Origin: Sordaria brevicollis
Lineage: Eukaryota > Ascomycota > Sordariomycetes > Sordariales > Sordariaceae
DNA length: 64,000 nucleotides
Direction: 5' to 3'
NCBI GenBank assembly: GCA_033439795.1
Contig: JAUTDP010000007.1
Location: 3,326,209 to 3,390,208, forward strand
The notes under the pieces are model-generated. The model was not told the DNA's origin, ran no database searches, and saw only the letters and a program-made list of their open reading frames with translations. A program made the translations under genes and the position numbers. Within the stretch, counting starts at the first letter, position 1. Each line of letters opens with the position of its first letter. Below, in pieces: positions 1-13,500 of the stretch.

Positions 1-3000
1 TTTGTTTATTAATATTTTATATAATAGATTATAATTAAAATTTTCGAATTTCGCTCTATTTATTAAATTAATTTTATAATTGTTAATATAGTAATTTAAT
101 AGGATATTAAATTCCTTCTTACTAAATATATTTAAATATTTATAAACGTATTCCGGGATTTCTTTTTTAATTCGTTTATATAATTTTACTTTATCCTCGG
201 CGAAAATTTATTTTTTTCGGTCGTTAATAAATCGGTTAAATTTATAGAAATTAATAATTCTTATATATTTTCGTTTAATAAATATAAAGAAAACGTTAAT
301 ATTAATAATAGCGAAATCGTTATAATACTTATATTATTTTACGCCGTTGTATTTTAATTAATATCGGCTATACGTATCTTTTTTTTAATAAGGGTCGTTT
401 TTTCGTTCGATTTCAAATATTTTAATATATTTATATTGCGTAAATATTATATCGTCTTCCCGTTATAAAGTATATTAATTTATTAATTCGTATTCTATCT
501 TTATTAAATTTTTATCCTCTCCCGGTCGAATAGGTTTTTCCTTAAGCTCTTCGAAAAATTCGGTTAATCGGCTATATTTTATTAAAAGCGATAGGGAGGG
601 AATTGTATTAGCGAAGGCTTCGAATTCGGAAATCCGTTTATTAAATATTAAAAAAATAGTAATTACTTTATCGAAGATTAACCTAATATTAACGACGTTT
701 ATTAAAATTTTATATTTTTTTAATTAATATTTACTTAAAATAATATTATAATTTCAATTAATAATAATTATTATTTTTTTATTAAATTTCTAATTTTATA
801 CTTTAATTAGTCCTTTTAAATATTAATCGATCGTTTTACTATATTATCCGGTATAACTTCCTATAGCGTAAAATTAAAACTTATATAATCTTTTTACTCT
901 TTATTTTATTATATTATTTATAAAATTTTTATTTATAAAAATATTACTATTTACTTCCGAATTAATAAACGTATCGTTTATAAATAAAGTTTTTTTATTA
1001 TTATTTATTATAATATAAGACGTAATTAAAGTTAACCTACCCAAATAGTTTTTTAAAAATCCTTTATTTACTTTTATTTTCTTTAATAATATTTTTTTTA
1101 AATTCTTTCTAAAATAAGTATTCATTAATTTAATCCCTAAGAAGGAATTTAATATTCCTAAAATAATTAATTTTCCACTTTATTATCGGCCAATCTATCG
1201 TCCTCTTTATTTTTATAATTATAATAATTAATAAATTCGTTAATATAATTAGAGTTACTACCGCGGCGGTTAAAATAATTATAAAAATAATATTTAATTT
1301 CCTTATATACGAAATATTTATTTTCTTCGAATAATTTACGGACCTCCTTACGAATTATATCGGAGGCGCGATAAAAAATACCTTAATTACTATTACTAGT
1401 ATTAATACTACTATTAATAATATTATTAAAATTCTTATTAAAATTATTAAAACCCTTAATTTTATTAAATAAATTCGAAGAAAAAAAAGTATTCTTATCC
1501 TTTTCTTTATTATCCTTCTTAATTTTATTATTATAAAAAATATATTAATTAATTTCGACCGCCTTTTTAATTATTAAAGCGTATTAATTAAAAATTATAT
1601 CTTCTTATCCGTATCTTTAGAGAAAAGCGTTCTAAATATTACCGGAAAACTTTTAATTAAATTCTTACTTCTATAAATTAAGCGGACGACCGTATTTTCT
1701 AATTAAACGAACGAATTTATTATAAAATTCTTAAAAATTATTATTTATCTCGAATTTTAAATCGTTACATTTATAAATAACCTTCTCCTTATAATTATAA
1801 TTATAATATTTAATATATAAATAGGTTAATAATTCGTTAAAAGTTTTAATATTATAAAGGCCATCGGCGAAATAGGGCTCGAAATTTTAAATAATTTTGC
1901 TAATAATACGGTTTTCGATATATATTTTTTTAACTTCGTTATTAAAAAAATAATCGACATTTAATTTAAATTTATTAAAAATATAACGATACTAAATATC
2001 GAAAGTAATAATATCCTTATTTTTCTTATTATAAAAATAGGGTAAATCCTTCTTTTTAATTAATAAACGTTTACGGCTAATTATAAAGAAATCGGTAGTA
2101 AGGGTCTTTTTATAACGGCCTCTTTCGTTATTATCTTTATTATAATTAATATAATTAATACGGTCGTAATATTCGAAATTTTCGGGAATTAGGAAGGCGA
2201 TTTTCTTCTTATAGAAATTAATATTTTCTTTATAGAGGTTAATATTCTCTTTAATTAAAATAGCGATTATAATATATAAATTAATTATATCGCCGTCCTA
2301 AGTAATTATTATTCCTCCTAATTCTTCAATTTAGACTTTTATAATTATTAAATTATTTTTAATTTTAGCGAATTCCTTTTCTTTTTTAATTAAATTATAA
2401 TAGGTCTTATTCTATTTAATTAAAAAGCAGGAATAAGAAAAATAGCCCTTAATCGAAGTATTATCTTTTTATTTATAAAGCGTACTCTATTTATTAGTAT
2501 AGCCGTCGTTAAACGGGGTATTATTTTAAACCTCTCCGTCGTTAAATAAATTATTTTTCTAATTATTATTAAATAGGGTATTATTTTAAATTTTTTTATT
2601 AAAATAATTAATAATTTAACGTAATATAGTAAATTAGGCTTAGAATTTACGGTTCTTTTCGCACAATACGGCGTTTTTATAACGTAAAGTTTCGTAATCG
2701 TCCGGTTCGAAGTCGGGATTTTCATTTCCGCGGGCTCTTAATAATTAACGTATTAAAAATATATTCTTATTTTATTCTTTACGTAAATCCTTACGGAAAC
2801 GTTTATTATCTATTTCGGCGCCCTTTTAATATTTTAATAAATTAACGGCGTATTCGTATATTTATCTTAAATTAATATTTAAATAAATAGTAATAATTTA
2901 ATATCCTTATTATTAGGAAAGAATAGCCTTAATTAAAATAATTCGCAATTTAATTTCCTCGAAAATAATATATACGCCCTCGGAATCTTCAATAATAGAT

Positions 3001-3899
3001 TTAAAAATATTAAAATCTATTAATAAAATATTATTATTATTCTATTCCTAATAATTTTAACCCGTAATTATTAGAATTTTAAAAGTAAAAATTAAATAAT
3101 TTTTATTATATTAAGTTTAATATTTTGCAATTGTATTAATCTTCGTATATAAGAAACCGAGTAAATCTTTTATATTAAACGTATAACGAACGTCGGCGAA
3201 TTTATTAATAATTTCCTAATTAAAAAACGTAATAATTTTATTTATATTTTCTAGAATATTACAATCCTTTAAATTAAATTTATCGATATTATATAATTAA
3301 ACATCCTATTTTTCTTTAAAAATACTAATTATAATATTATTAAACGAACGACGCTTAAAAATATCGTTTTACTAAATAATTATATTAAGAATAATAAATA
3401 TATCTATAATATTAAATTTAATTTATTCGATTACGAATTTATCGGATATATTCTTCTTTTAAATTTCGTTTATTTAAACGCTCTTAGTAGTAAATAATTT
3501 AATAATTTTAGTTATATTATTTTTTTATTAGGGGTTTATACTATTATAATTAATTACAAAAGTATATATTATAATTATTTTAATCGGTAAATAAATTTAG
3601 GATATTTAAATACTTCTTTAGTATATTAAGAATAATTTTATAATTATTACGAGTAATGTAATTACGAAAGATAAATTTAATACGTTAAATTTAAATCTAT
3701 TATAGAATTATAAGATAAAGAAGAAAAGAAGAAAAACGAGCAAAGGGCGCGCCCCGCGCCAGGGTTTTATACCTGGGCGCGGGCGACCCACGAAGGCGGT
3801 ACGCAGTCACGTACGCTAGTGCGGTCAACCTTTGTTAAGTAACCGCCTAAGCGACAACCGGTCCGCTAGATAGGGACCCTGTCCGCTAGCGCTGTGATA
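1..3899 (-). mobile_element. Ty3/gypsy LTR retrotransposon copy A, 5' part, RIP-inactivated
   Basis: On the minus strand this begins with a 255-bp LTR (3645-3899) and runs leftward through the gag region into the start of pol, where the window ends. Its reverse complement matches copy B co-linearly from 10,280 to about 14,176; for example the segment at 901-1125 corresponds to about 13,050-13,280, and the first bases of the window correspond to about 14,176. Differences are transitions, as expected for RIP, and every long frame is broken by TAA or TAG. The 3' LTR and the left target-site duplicate lie outside the window, so completeness cannot be judged. Confidence 0.85.
3645..3899 (-). repeat. 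5' LTR of copy A (255 bp)
   Basis: This is the reverse complement of the LTRs of copy B and has the same length. It keeps the GC-rich core with a TATAAAA-like box. The outer part (3899 side) is nearly unmutated, whereas the inner 85-90 bp (3645 to about 3730) is RIP-mutated. The outer terminus reads TATCAC where copy B has TGTCAC, one RIP-type change. Confidence 0.88.
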
Positions 3900-4799
3900 G
3901 ATAACTGGTTTAAACCGTTTATAATTTAGTACGGTAATTTCTATAAACCCCGCTATAATAAGACCTACGAATTACTCTACCGGTAATATATCCTTATATA
4001 AGTATTACGTATTACGAATATTATAATTATACGCCTCGTATTTTATTATAATTATTATAATTCGTTTAAATATTTATAGAGGTAAATTCTATTAAAATAA
4101 TTAATAAATATTATTTTAATTAAAGTCGATTAATACTAGTAAATTACCCGGTAATTAAGTAATCCGTCTATTATAATTAATAATAATTAATTAAAATTTC
4201 AATTTTCATTTAATATATATCGTTTATTAATTGCTATATACTTTTCTAGTTTAAAATTTCGTTTATTTTATCCTATTTATTAATTACTACCGTTCGTTTC
4301 TTTATCCGTTTTTATTTTAATTAGATAAATTAATTAGCGATAAAACCTATTCCCGGCCGTAATTAGCGCTATTAAAAATCTATTATAAATTATAATTAAC
4401 GCCGTTCTAATCGGGATTAATATATTTATAAAAACCACTTTTTATACCCTTTTTCCTTCGAACTTTCCTCCTATAACCTTTTCCTCTTTAACCTCTCCTT
4501 CTCCAATCGTTATTTCCTCCTTAACCTACTACTATATTCGAACGATTTACTCTAATTATAGTAATAATTATTACTTTACTTTAATTATAATAATAACTAT
4601 TACTTTATTCGAATTATAGTAATAACTATTACCCTCGCCTATAGTAATTATATTTTTAAAAAGCGGTACGAAGGTAGGATTATAAAGGGTAACCTTTATC
4701 GAAAATTTTAATACCGATTAAATTCCGTTTATTAATAACGTTTATAATATGAAAAAGCTATAAAAATTATAATACCTCCCCCTTAAATAATACTATAAT
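3900..4799. other. RIP-mutated spacer between copy A and the helicase relic
   Basis: TA-rich DNA. The only structure I see is a run of imperfect ~30-bp repeats of the type CTYTAATTATARTAATAAYTATTAC at about 4550-4645. No convincing coding frame. It may hold the promoter or first exon of the helicase relic. Confidence 0.4.
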
Positions 4800-7700
4800 T
4801 TAGAAATATATTCGGAGCGGAGCGTTATTAACCCTAAAGCGATATTAATTAAAAATAAATATCTAAGCTACGCTGGGTATTATAATCTAAATCGTATTTA
4901 TAGAACCCCCTAATTATCGATACCTAAATAATATAAAGATTTAAATTACGTTTTTATTAATTAGGACCCTATTCCTTTAAAAAGCGAATTATCCGATATA
5001 GAAAAAATCTATAAAAGGATACTAAACGGACAAACTTTAACGTATAAAATAAATATAATTTTAACGCTATAAAAATAAAAAGCCGTCTTTATAGCGGGAT
5101 ATAAATCGTTAAATATAATATATAACTATATAGATTATAATTATAAATATTCCTATCTTTTATTTTAAGTAAATATTATTATAATTAAAATTATAATTTT
5201 TAATTCCGATTATAATAATAATAATCCCAATTTTATTAAATCGATTTCCAATTCAACCTATTCCTATTAAAATAAAACGTAACTATTTATTTAATATCCT
5301 AAGAAATATTACTCTAATTAAAATTAATAAACGTAATTCTAATTATAGTAATAATCTACTACCTCGAACCTATTATATAAAGCCTTACCTATATTACTCT
5401 AATTAAAATAATATATAACAATTTACTTAACCTACGAACGTATTTATAAATATATATTAATATCCGTTAATTACCGATTAATTTAAACCTTTAATTAACT
5501 TTAAGACCCCTAACGAAAAAAAAGGCTAAGTAAATATAATTTTCCTAAATTACATTATCCTATATAATATAACGCTATTAAATTTCATTAACTTATAAAT
5601 TAATAATATAATACGTATAATTAAAAGAATTTCTATAAATGATCTATTTATATAAACGGTCGCTATATATAATAATAACCTTATTAAGCCCGTATAAAAT
5701 ATATTTATAAATAATATTTATATCCCCAGAACGATTATCGTTATATTATATATCGTACTACGCGCAATTAAAACCGGCCTTTAATATTCTAAGAACCCTT
5801 ATTTTATAAAATAAAATAATTCGCATCCTTATATATATAACGGGTATTATATAAACGATTAATTTTATATTTAATAAATATTCTTATTCTTCGTTAAATA
5901 AAAAAATAATTATATTACGCTTAACCCTTCCCGCCCTATAAAGGGTAAAACCGCGGAGGTAACGGGCCCGTCCGTATTCCCGGATTATTTATCGATAATT
6001 TTTATATTAATAAATAATATTATAAGAAATATTTATAATATAATTACTTTAACCGGTATATAATTAAAGAATTACGTAAAAAATTTTAATAAATATAGTT
6101 AATTTTTTAAACCCCTTACGGACGATAATATTTAAAAATATAGCCCTATTAATAATTAATCTAAATAGATTTATAACCGCTATATTTACGTAATTTCTTA
6201 TATTCTATTATATAACTTATCGAATATTAAATATAACGCTACGGTTAAGAATGCTATAATTAAATTAAATTAATTAGAATATAATAATAACCCGGCCCCT
6301 ACCCTTAATTATAATACCTTCAATTATTTTATATTAATTTTAAGAAAAATTTAGAACGAAGAGAAAGTCGTCGAATTTAGAATAAATTTTGAGGAATTTC
6401 CCTTTTTCTACGGAAAGGAAAATATTTTACGCTTTCTTTTTAATATATTTAAAATAATCGATTAGATTATATAAATTATATAAAATAATAAGGATAATTA
6501 GGATAAAATTTACGCTAAAGTATAAACGGAGATTTAAAATTCTATATATATTAAGAACCTAATTACTAAATACTACTTATTATAAAAATACTTTTCTAAC
6601 GCCGAATTTATTATCGGTAATACTTATACTATTAATAAGATTATCGCCAACTATAATAATAAGGAAGGGATTTCGCTTCCCGCGTTTAATTACTTATTAT
6701 ATAAGGGTAAATACAATTAAGCGAATTAGAATATAAATAGAAAAAAGAAACGCAATTTTTTCGCTTATTAAATTACTAATAAATTTATTCTACTTTAATT
6801 ATAACTAACCTAATTACTTTAATTATAATAATATTAAATTAATATTAATTTTTAATAAATACCTATATTATTTATAAATTACTAAATTCTCTTCTTCGTA
6901 ACGTTATATTTACGAGTAAAATCGGTACGGGGAAAATATTAATTTATATTATAATACTTTTAATATAATATTTATAATTTAAATCCGATTATAAATAAGG
7001 GAAGTTAATTAAAGCCTACCCGAGCCTTATTATATTCCCGCCGTTCTTAATACTCTAAACGTTTATTAAATTCTATTAAACGTTTAACGATTTAAAAATC
7101 TAAATTTAATACTAAAATCCTAATTAAATACCTAAAACCGATATAAAAAGGGCGTATATATTAATTAGATTAAAATTCAATAATTTAATACAAGAATATA
7201 TAAAAAAAAGAGGAAATCCTATAATAATTAAGATTATTATTTTAATTACAGCTTTTACTATTATTAAGCGGTAAGTAATTAAGGATAAGAAATCTATTCT
7301 AAAATATAATACCCTTAGGGATTATAATTTATTCTATATTGGCGTAAAGGGGCGTACGGAGGCTAATATAGGTAATAAATAATTAAAAGAACCCGGTCAA
7401 TTCGACGAAAATAATAACGAAATAAATAATAAATAATTAAATAATAAGAATAATAATTTAGCCGGTATTATAAATATAATTAAAGAAAAGGCTAGAGAAT
7501 TAAAGGGTAACGTTAACCCCGAAAATAATTCTTTAAATATTTAAAATCGGTAAATCTTTATTTTAATTAAAATTCCTATTTTTATTATAATAAGAATAAT
7601 AAATATAATGTATTAATATTTTATAAGCTTAAAAAGATATATACTATACAGGTTATTAAAATTAATATTACGACGATTAAAAATATTAAATTTTAAAATA

Positions 7701-10279
7701 TTATTATTAATAAGGCCTAATTTACGAAGAATATTAATATTACGATTATTAAAGTAATTAAAATATTATTTACCTTAACCCGCTTATTATATTCTACGAC
7801 CCCTATATTAAATCGTTTCGGGGATATCCTATCGTTTATTAATTTAATTTAGGAATTAGATTTAAAGGGCGTTTTTAAACTCCCGGTTAAATACAAATTA
7901 ATTATAAAATTAATAAATAATTGCGAATATATCAATTCCTACGACGACGGTCCCAATAATATTATTCAAATAGAAACGTTACGGGCTATTAAAAACGCCC
8001 TTTAAAAGATTAAAACTAAATAGGGTTATAAATAATAATTTCTCTACCTAGGTATTTAATAAATTATTTCGATAACGGATTTTAATAAAATTACGGCCGG
8101 CTTATTTACTTAAATTATAAATTATATTAAAATAATAATTATTAATTGGGGGATAACAACCCCTATACGCCTCTTTAATAATATAACGATATATTTATCC
8201 ACCGATATTCCTATTATAAAGGTATATTCTATCTATTTTAAATATAAATTAAAAAAAGAAGAAATATAATTAATTACCGATAAAATCGTTAAAAATATTT
8301 TAATAAATTTTTATAATTTTAAAATTAAAGATATTAACCCCCCTATTATTAAGGGTAACGATAAATGAATCGCCCTTAATATAACCTTAATCCGCTTAAA
8401 TTAATTTTTAATATAAAATATTAAAGAATTAAAAATATTATTTTATAACTTTATTATAGGGAGGTAATTTAAAACCGATTACGTACGTTCTTTTAAAGAA
8501 TTTTAAAAGAAAAAGCGCTAAAAACCTAATTACTTTAATTCGCAGCTATATATATAAAAAACCCGCTTAGGAATCGATATCGTTAACGAATTTATTAAAT
8601 TTAATATCAACGGTAATTTATTATATATATTTATTAATTTAATAAAGGATATATCCTTTACGCTATATATAAATAAAGTTTAAATATTAAAATAAACGCT
8701 CTTAAAATTACTTTTATTCGCCTAAATAATAGTTAAATATATTATAATTTATATAGAGAAAAAACGCATCCTTATAATAGCAAATTCGCCTTAATTTTAA
8801 ATATAAATCCTCTCGTTCCAATTATAATTAAAATTACGACCCTATATTCTAATTAAAGTAAAATTTAATTATATATTAATAATAATATAAAATATTATAA
8901 ATACTCTTCCGGAAAGTCGGGTTAAAAATTGAAATAATTTATAATAATTAAACGTATATTTAATATAGCGAAATTATTATTAAATAAAATTAGCCGGGAT
9001 GATATTTATACGTTTTAATCTTCAATTTTACTATTAACGCCGCAAATCTAAATTTATATTATTAATACTATATTAATATTAATTTAAACTTCGTCTAGAA
9101 TATTAATATAATATTCTAATATATAGGCCGCCTTTATAAAATCGGATAGTAAAATATCGTAAAATAATAGCTATTTATTATATATAATATAATTTATAAT
9201 TAGATTAAAGAGAGGATCCTATATAAAGTAAATTATTCTTATATTATAATTATAATAACGATTCTATATTCTAATTATAGTAATATTTATTAATAATTTA
9301 ATTAATAAATTTATGAATTTATACCTAATTTTAATTTCATGGTTAAAAGTATCCTGGCCGAAATAAAATAATATTTTAAAACGTTAATAAATTATAAGGC
9401 CGCGAAGTATTTATTATCGTAGGATTTTAATCGTTTTATTTAAGTTATTAAAACCCTTTAAAATATTAATAATTATTTTTCGCTTCGAATGCGTACGATA
9501 AGTAATTTCTATTTAAAGGTATTATTATTTATTATAATTGCTATTAAAAATAAAAATATTAATAAAATCGATTAAATTCGGTTAAAAAGGGCCTTCCCTT
9601 TAATTAAATTATACTTCGCCGACGGCGATCGAAGATTTAAACGGGTAGAAGATATTTAAAATACTTTAAGGTAAATAAAAGTTTATATTTACGAATTATT
9701 AAATAGGTTTTCGAAGCCCGCTATTAGTAATTCGAAATTAAATATTATAAAGCGTATTAAAGAAGTAAATAAAATTTCGCTCTTTAACGAATAGAATATA
9801 ACCTTTAACGCGGAAGGCCGTAAACCGAAGGCCGAATTTATATCGAAGGAATTAAATATTAAAATAAAAAGGATTATAATTAATTTTATTAAAAAGTAAT
9901 TTAATACGCTATTATCGAAAAAAATCGTTAAATAATTTATACGCGTATAAAAAGTCTTTAAAAGTTTTTAATTAATAAATATTAAAGAAGATTCCCTTAC
10001 GTTATTTTAAATTATTATTAATTTAATTATAATAAAGCGGGCGAAATCCTTTAATTTTATTTAAGAGCGGGGTAATATTAAGCGTTATAAGGTTAATAAT
10101 ACCTTGGATATAGTTATAACCCTTATATTATTTAATATAGAGAGTAATAATAATAATTTCGATATTTATTTTAAATTAATAATAAAAATATATTTCGACC
10201 GTATAGAGGCTATTATAGCCGTAAACCCCGCGGACCTTATAATAATAGAATTTTCCAAATAGGTTATTAATAGTAAAAT
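4800..10279 (+). pseudogene. RIP-degraded SNF2-family helicase relic, part 1
   Basis: Read on the plus strand, with TAA/TAG read as former CAA/CAG/TGG codons, this stretch gives blocks of protein-like sequence. Helicase landmarks appear in the right order: a Walker A KIGTGKI at 6918-6938 followed by a PP-containing motif Ia region at about 7014-7060; IIINKA*F at 7700-7723, which fits a former DEAx box; LLYSTTPILN at 7784-7813, which fits motif III (LSATPMLN type); and IGRLYKIG* at 9123-9149, which fits motif VI (IGRxxRIGQ). From 9123 the same frame runs on to 10,279, where retrotransposon B interrupts it. Motifs I, II/III and VI are in different frames, so introns or indels must lie between them. 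The left limit is approximate; protein-like frames can be followed back to about 4.8 kb. The original host of this gene, cellular or mobile, is unknown. Confidence 0.62.
10275..10279. repeat. Target-site duplication AAAAT, left copy
   Basis: The five bases immediately before the TGTCAC start of the 5' LTR are AAAAT, identical to the five bases after the 3' LTR (17,534-17,538). A 5-bp duplication is typical of Ty3/gypsy integration. Confidence 0.85.
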
Positions 10280-10534
10280 TGTCACGGCGCTGGCGGACAG
10301 GGTCCCTATCTGGCGGACTAGTTGTCGCTCGGGCGGTCACCTAACAAAGGTTGACCGCACCAGCGTACGTGACTGCGTGCCGCCTTCGTAGGTCGCCCGC
10401 GCCTAGGTATAAAACCTTGGCGCGGGGCGCGCCCTTTATTCGTTTTTCTTCTTTTCTTCTTCATTTTATAATTCTATAATAGACCTAAATTTAACGTATT
10501 AAATTTATTTCTCGTAATTACATCGTTCGTAATA
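10280..10534 (+). repeat. 5' LTR of copy B
   Basis: Starts TGTCAC and ends at the base aligning with the ...GTGACA end of the 3' LTR. TATAAAA at 10,408-10,414 is a plausible LTR promoter box. The first ~165 bp is GC-rich and essentially unmutated, while the last ~90 bp is RIP-mutated (for example the end reads CGTAATA where the 3' LTR has CGTGACA). Confidence 0.9.
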
Positions 10535-13500
10535 ATTATAAGATTATTCCTAATATATTAGGGAGGTATTCAAATATCCTAAATTTATTTACCGATTAAA
10601 GTAATTATAATATATACCTTCGTAATTAATTATAATAGCGTATACCCCTAACGAGAAAGTTACTACGGTTAAGACCGTTAAACTATTTATTACCGAGAGC
10701 GCTTAAATAAACGAAATTTAGAAGAAGAATATATCCGATAAATTCGCAATTGAATAAATTAAATTTAATATTACGGATATACCTATTATTCTTAATATAA
10801 TTATTTAATAAAACGATACTTTTAAGCGTCGTTCGCTCAACGATATTATAATCGGCACCCTTAAAGAGAAATAGAATATTTAATTATATAATATTAATAA
10901 ATTTAATTAAAGGACTATAATATTTTAGAGGATGTGGATAAAGCTATTACGTTTTTTAATTAGGAAATTACTAGTAAATTTACTAACGTTCGTTATATAT
11001 TTAATACGGAGGATTTATTCGGCTTCCTATATATAAAGATTAACGTAATTACGAAGTATTAGGCCTAATATAATAAAGGTTATTTAACTTTTACTTTTAA
11101 AATTTTAATAGCTATAGGTTAAAATTATTAGGAATAGAATAATAGTAATATTTTATTAATAGATTTCGATATTTTTGAATTTATTATCGAAGATTTTAAA
11201 AACGTACGTACTATTTTCGAAGAAATTAAATTACGAACTATTTTAATTAAGGTTATTCTTTTTTAATAATAAAGATATTAAATTATCGTTATTAATTTAA
11301 ATACTAATTTAAAATAAATATACGAATATACTACTAATTTATTAAAATATTAAAAGGGTATTAAGATAAATAATGAACGTTTTTATAAAAATTTGCGTAA
11401 ATAATAAAGTAAGAATATATTCCTAACGTATTAATTATTAAAGGCCCGTAGAAGTAAAGATCCCGATTTCGAACCGGACGATTACGAGACTTTACGTTAT
11501 AAAAACGCTACGTTATGCGAAAAGAACCGTAAATTTTAAATTTAATTTATTATATTACGTTAAATTACCAATTATTTTAATAAAGGAATTTAAAATAATA
11601 TTCCGTCTAACGACGGTTAAAACGATAATTTATCTAACGATAGAGAAATTTAAAATAATACCCCGTTTAACGACGATTATATTAATAAATAAAATATCCC
11701 TTATAAATAAAAAGATAGTTCCTCAATTAAGGATTACCCTTTTTATCCCCATTTTTTAATTAAATAAAACGAAACCCGTTATAATTTAATTGAAAAAGAG
11801 AAGGAATTCGTTAAAATTAAGGATAATTTAATAACTATAAAAATCTAAATTAAAAAATTAGGAGGAATAATAATTATTTAGAATAATAATATAACCGATT
11901 TATATATTATAATTATTATTTTAATTAAAGAGAATATCGACTTTTATAAGGAAAATACTAATTTTTATAAGAAGAAGGTCGTTTTTTTAATTCCCGAAAA
12001 TTTTAAACGCTATAATTATATTAATTATACCGATTATAACGAAAATAATAACGAAAGAGGTTATTATAAAGAGACCTTTATTACCGATTTTTCTATAATT
12101 AGCCGTAAACGTTTATTAATTAAAGAAAAGGATCCGCTTTATTTCTATAATAAGAAGGATAAAAATATTATTACTTTCGATATTTAATATCGTTATATTT
12201 TTAATAAATTTAAATTGAACGCCGATTATTTTTTTAATAACGAAGCTAAGAAAATATATATTAAAAACCGTACTATTAGTAAAATTACCCAAGACTTCGA
12301 ACCTTACTTCGCCGACGGCCTTTATAATATTAAAACCTTTAACGAATTATTAGCCTATTTACGTACCGAATATTACAATTACAATTATAAGGAAAAAGCT
12401 ATTTATAAATTTAATAATTTAAAATTCGAAATAAATAATAATTTTTAGGAATTCCGTAATAAATTCGTTCGCTTAGCCGGAGAATACAATCGCCCGCCCA
12501 ATTTATAGAAATAAAAATTTAATTAAAAGCTTTCCGGCAATATTTAAAACGCCTTTCTTTAGGGATATAAATAAAAAAATATAATTTTTAATTAATATAT
12601 TTTAATAATTAAAAAAGCAATCGAAATTAATTAACGTATTTTTTATAATAATAAAATTAAGAAGGATAATAAAGAAAAGGATAAGAATACTTCCTCTTTT
12701 TCGAATTCGTTTAATAAGGTTAAGGGTTTTAATAATATTAATAAAAATTTTAATAATATTATTAATAATAGTATTAATATTAATAATAGTAATTGAAATA
12801 GTTCCCGTTACGCCCCTAATATAATTTGTAAAAAGGTTTGTAAATTATTCGAAGGAAATAAGTATTTTATATATAAGGAAATTAAATACCGTTTTTATAA
12901 TTATTCTAACCGCTATAGCGGTAATTTTAACCGTATTAACGAATTCGTCGATTATTACGGCCGTAAAAATAAAAAGGATAATAAGCCGGCCGATAATAAA
13001 GTGGAAAATTAATTACCCTAAGAATATTAAATTCCTTCTTAAGGATTAAATTAATAAGTATTTATTTTAAAAAAAACTTAAAAAAAATATTACCGGAGAA
13101 AATAAAAGTAAATAAAAGATTTTTAAAAAATTATTTAAGTGGGTTAATTTTAATTACGTCCTATATTATAGTAGGTAATAATAGAAAAACTTTATTTACG
13201 AACGATACATTTATTAATTTAGGAATAAATAATAATATTTTTATAAATAAGGATTTTATAAATAATATAATAAAATAAAGAGTAAAAAGATTATATAGGT
13301 TCTAACTTTACGCTATAGGAAATTATATTAAATAATATAACGAAACGATTAATTAATATTTAAGAGGATTAATTAAAGTATAAAGTTAGAAATTTAATAA
13401 AGAAGTAATAATTATCGTTAATTCGGGTTATAACGTTATCCTAAGTAAATATTAATTAAAAAAATATAAAATTTTAATAAACGTTATTAATATTAAATTA

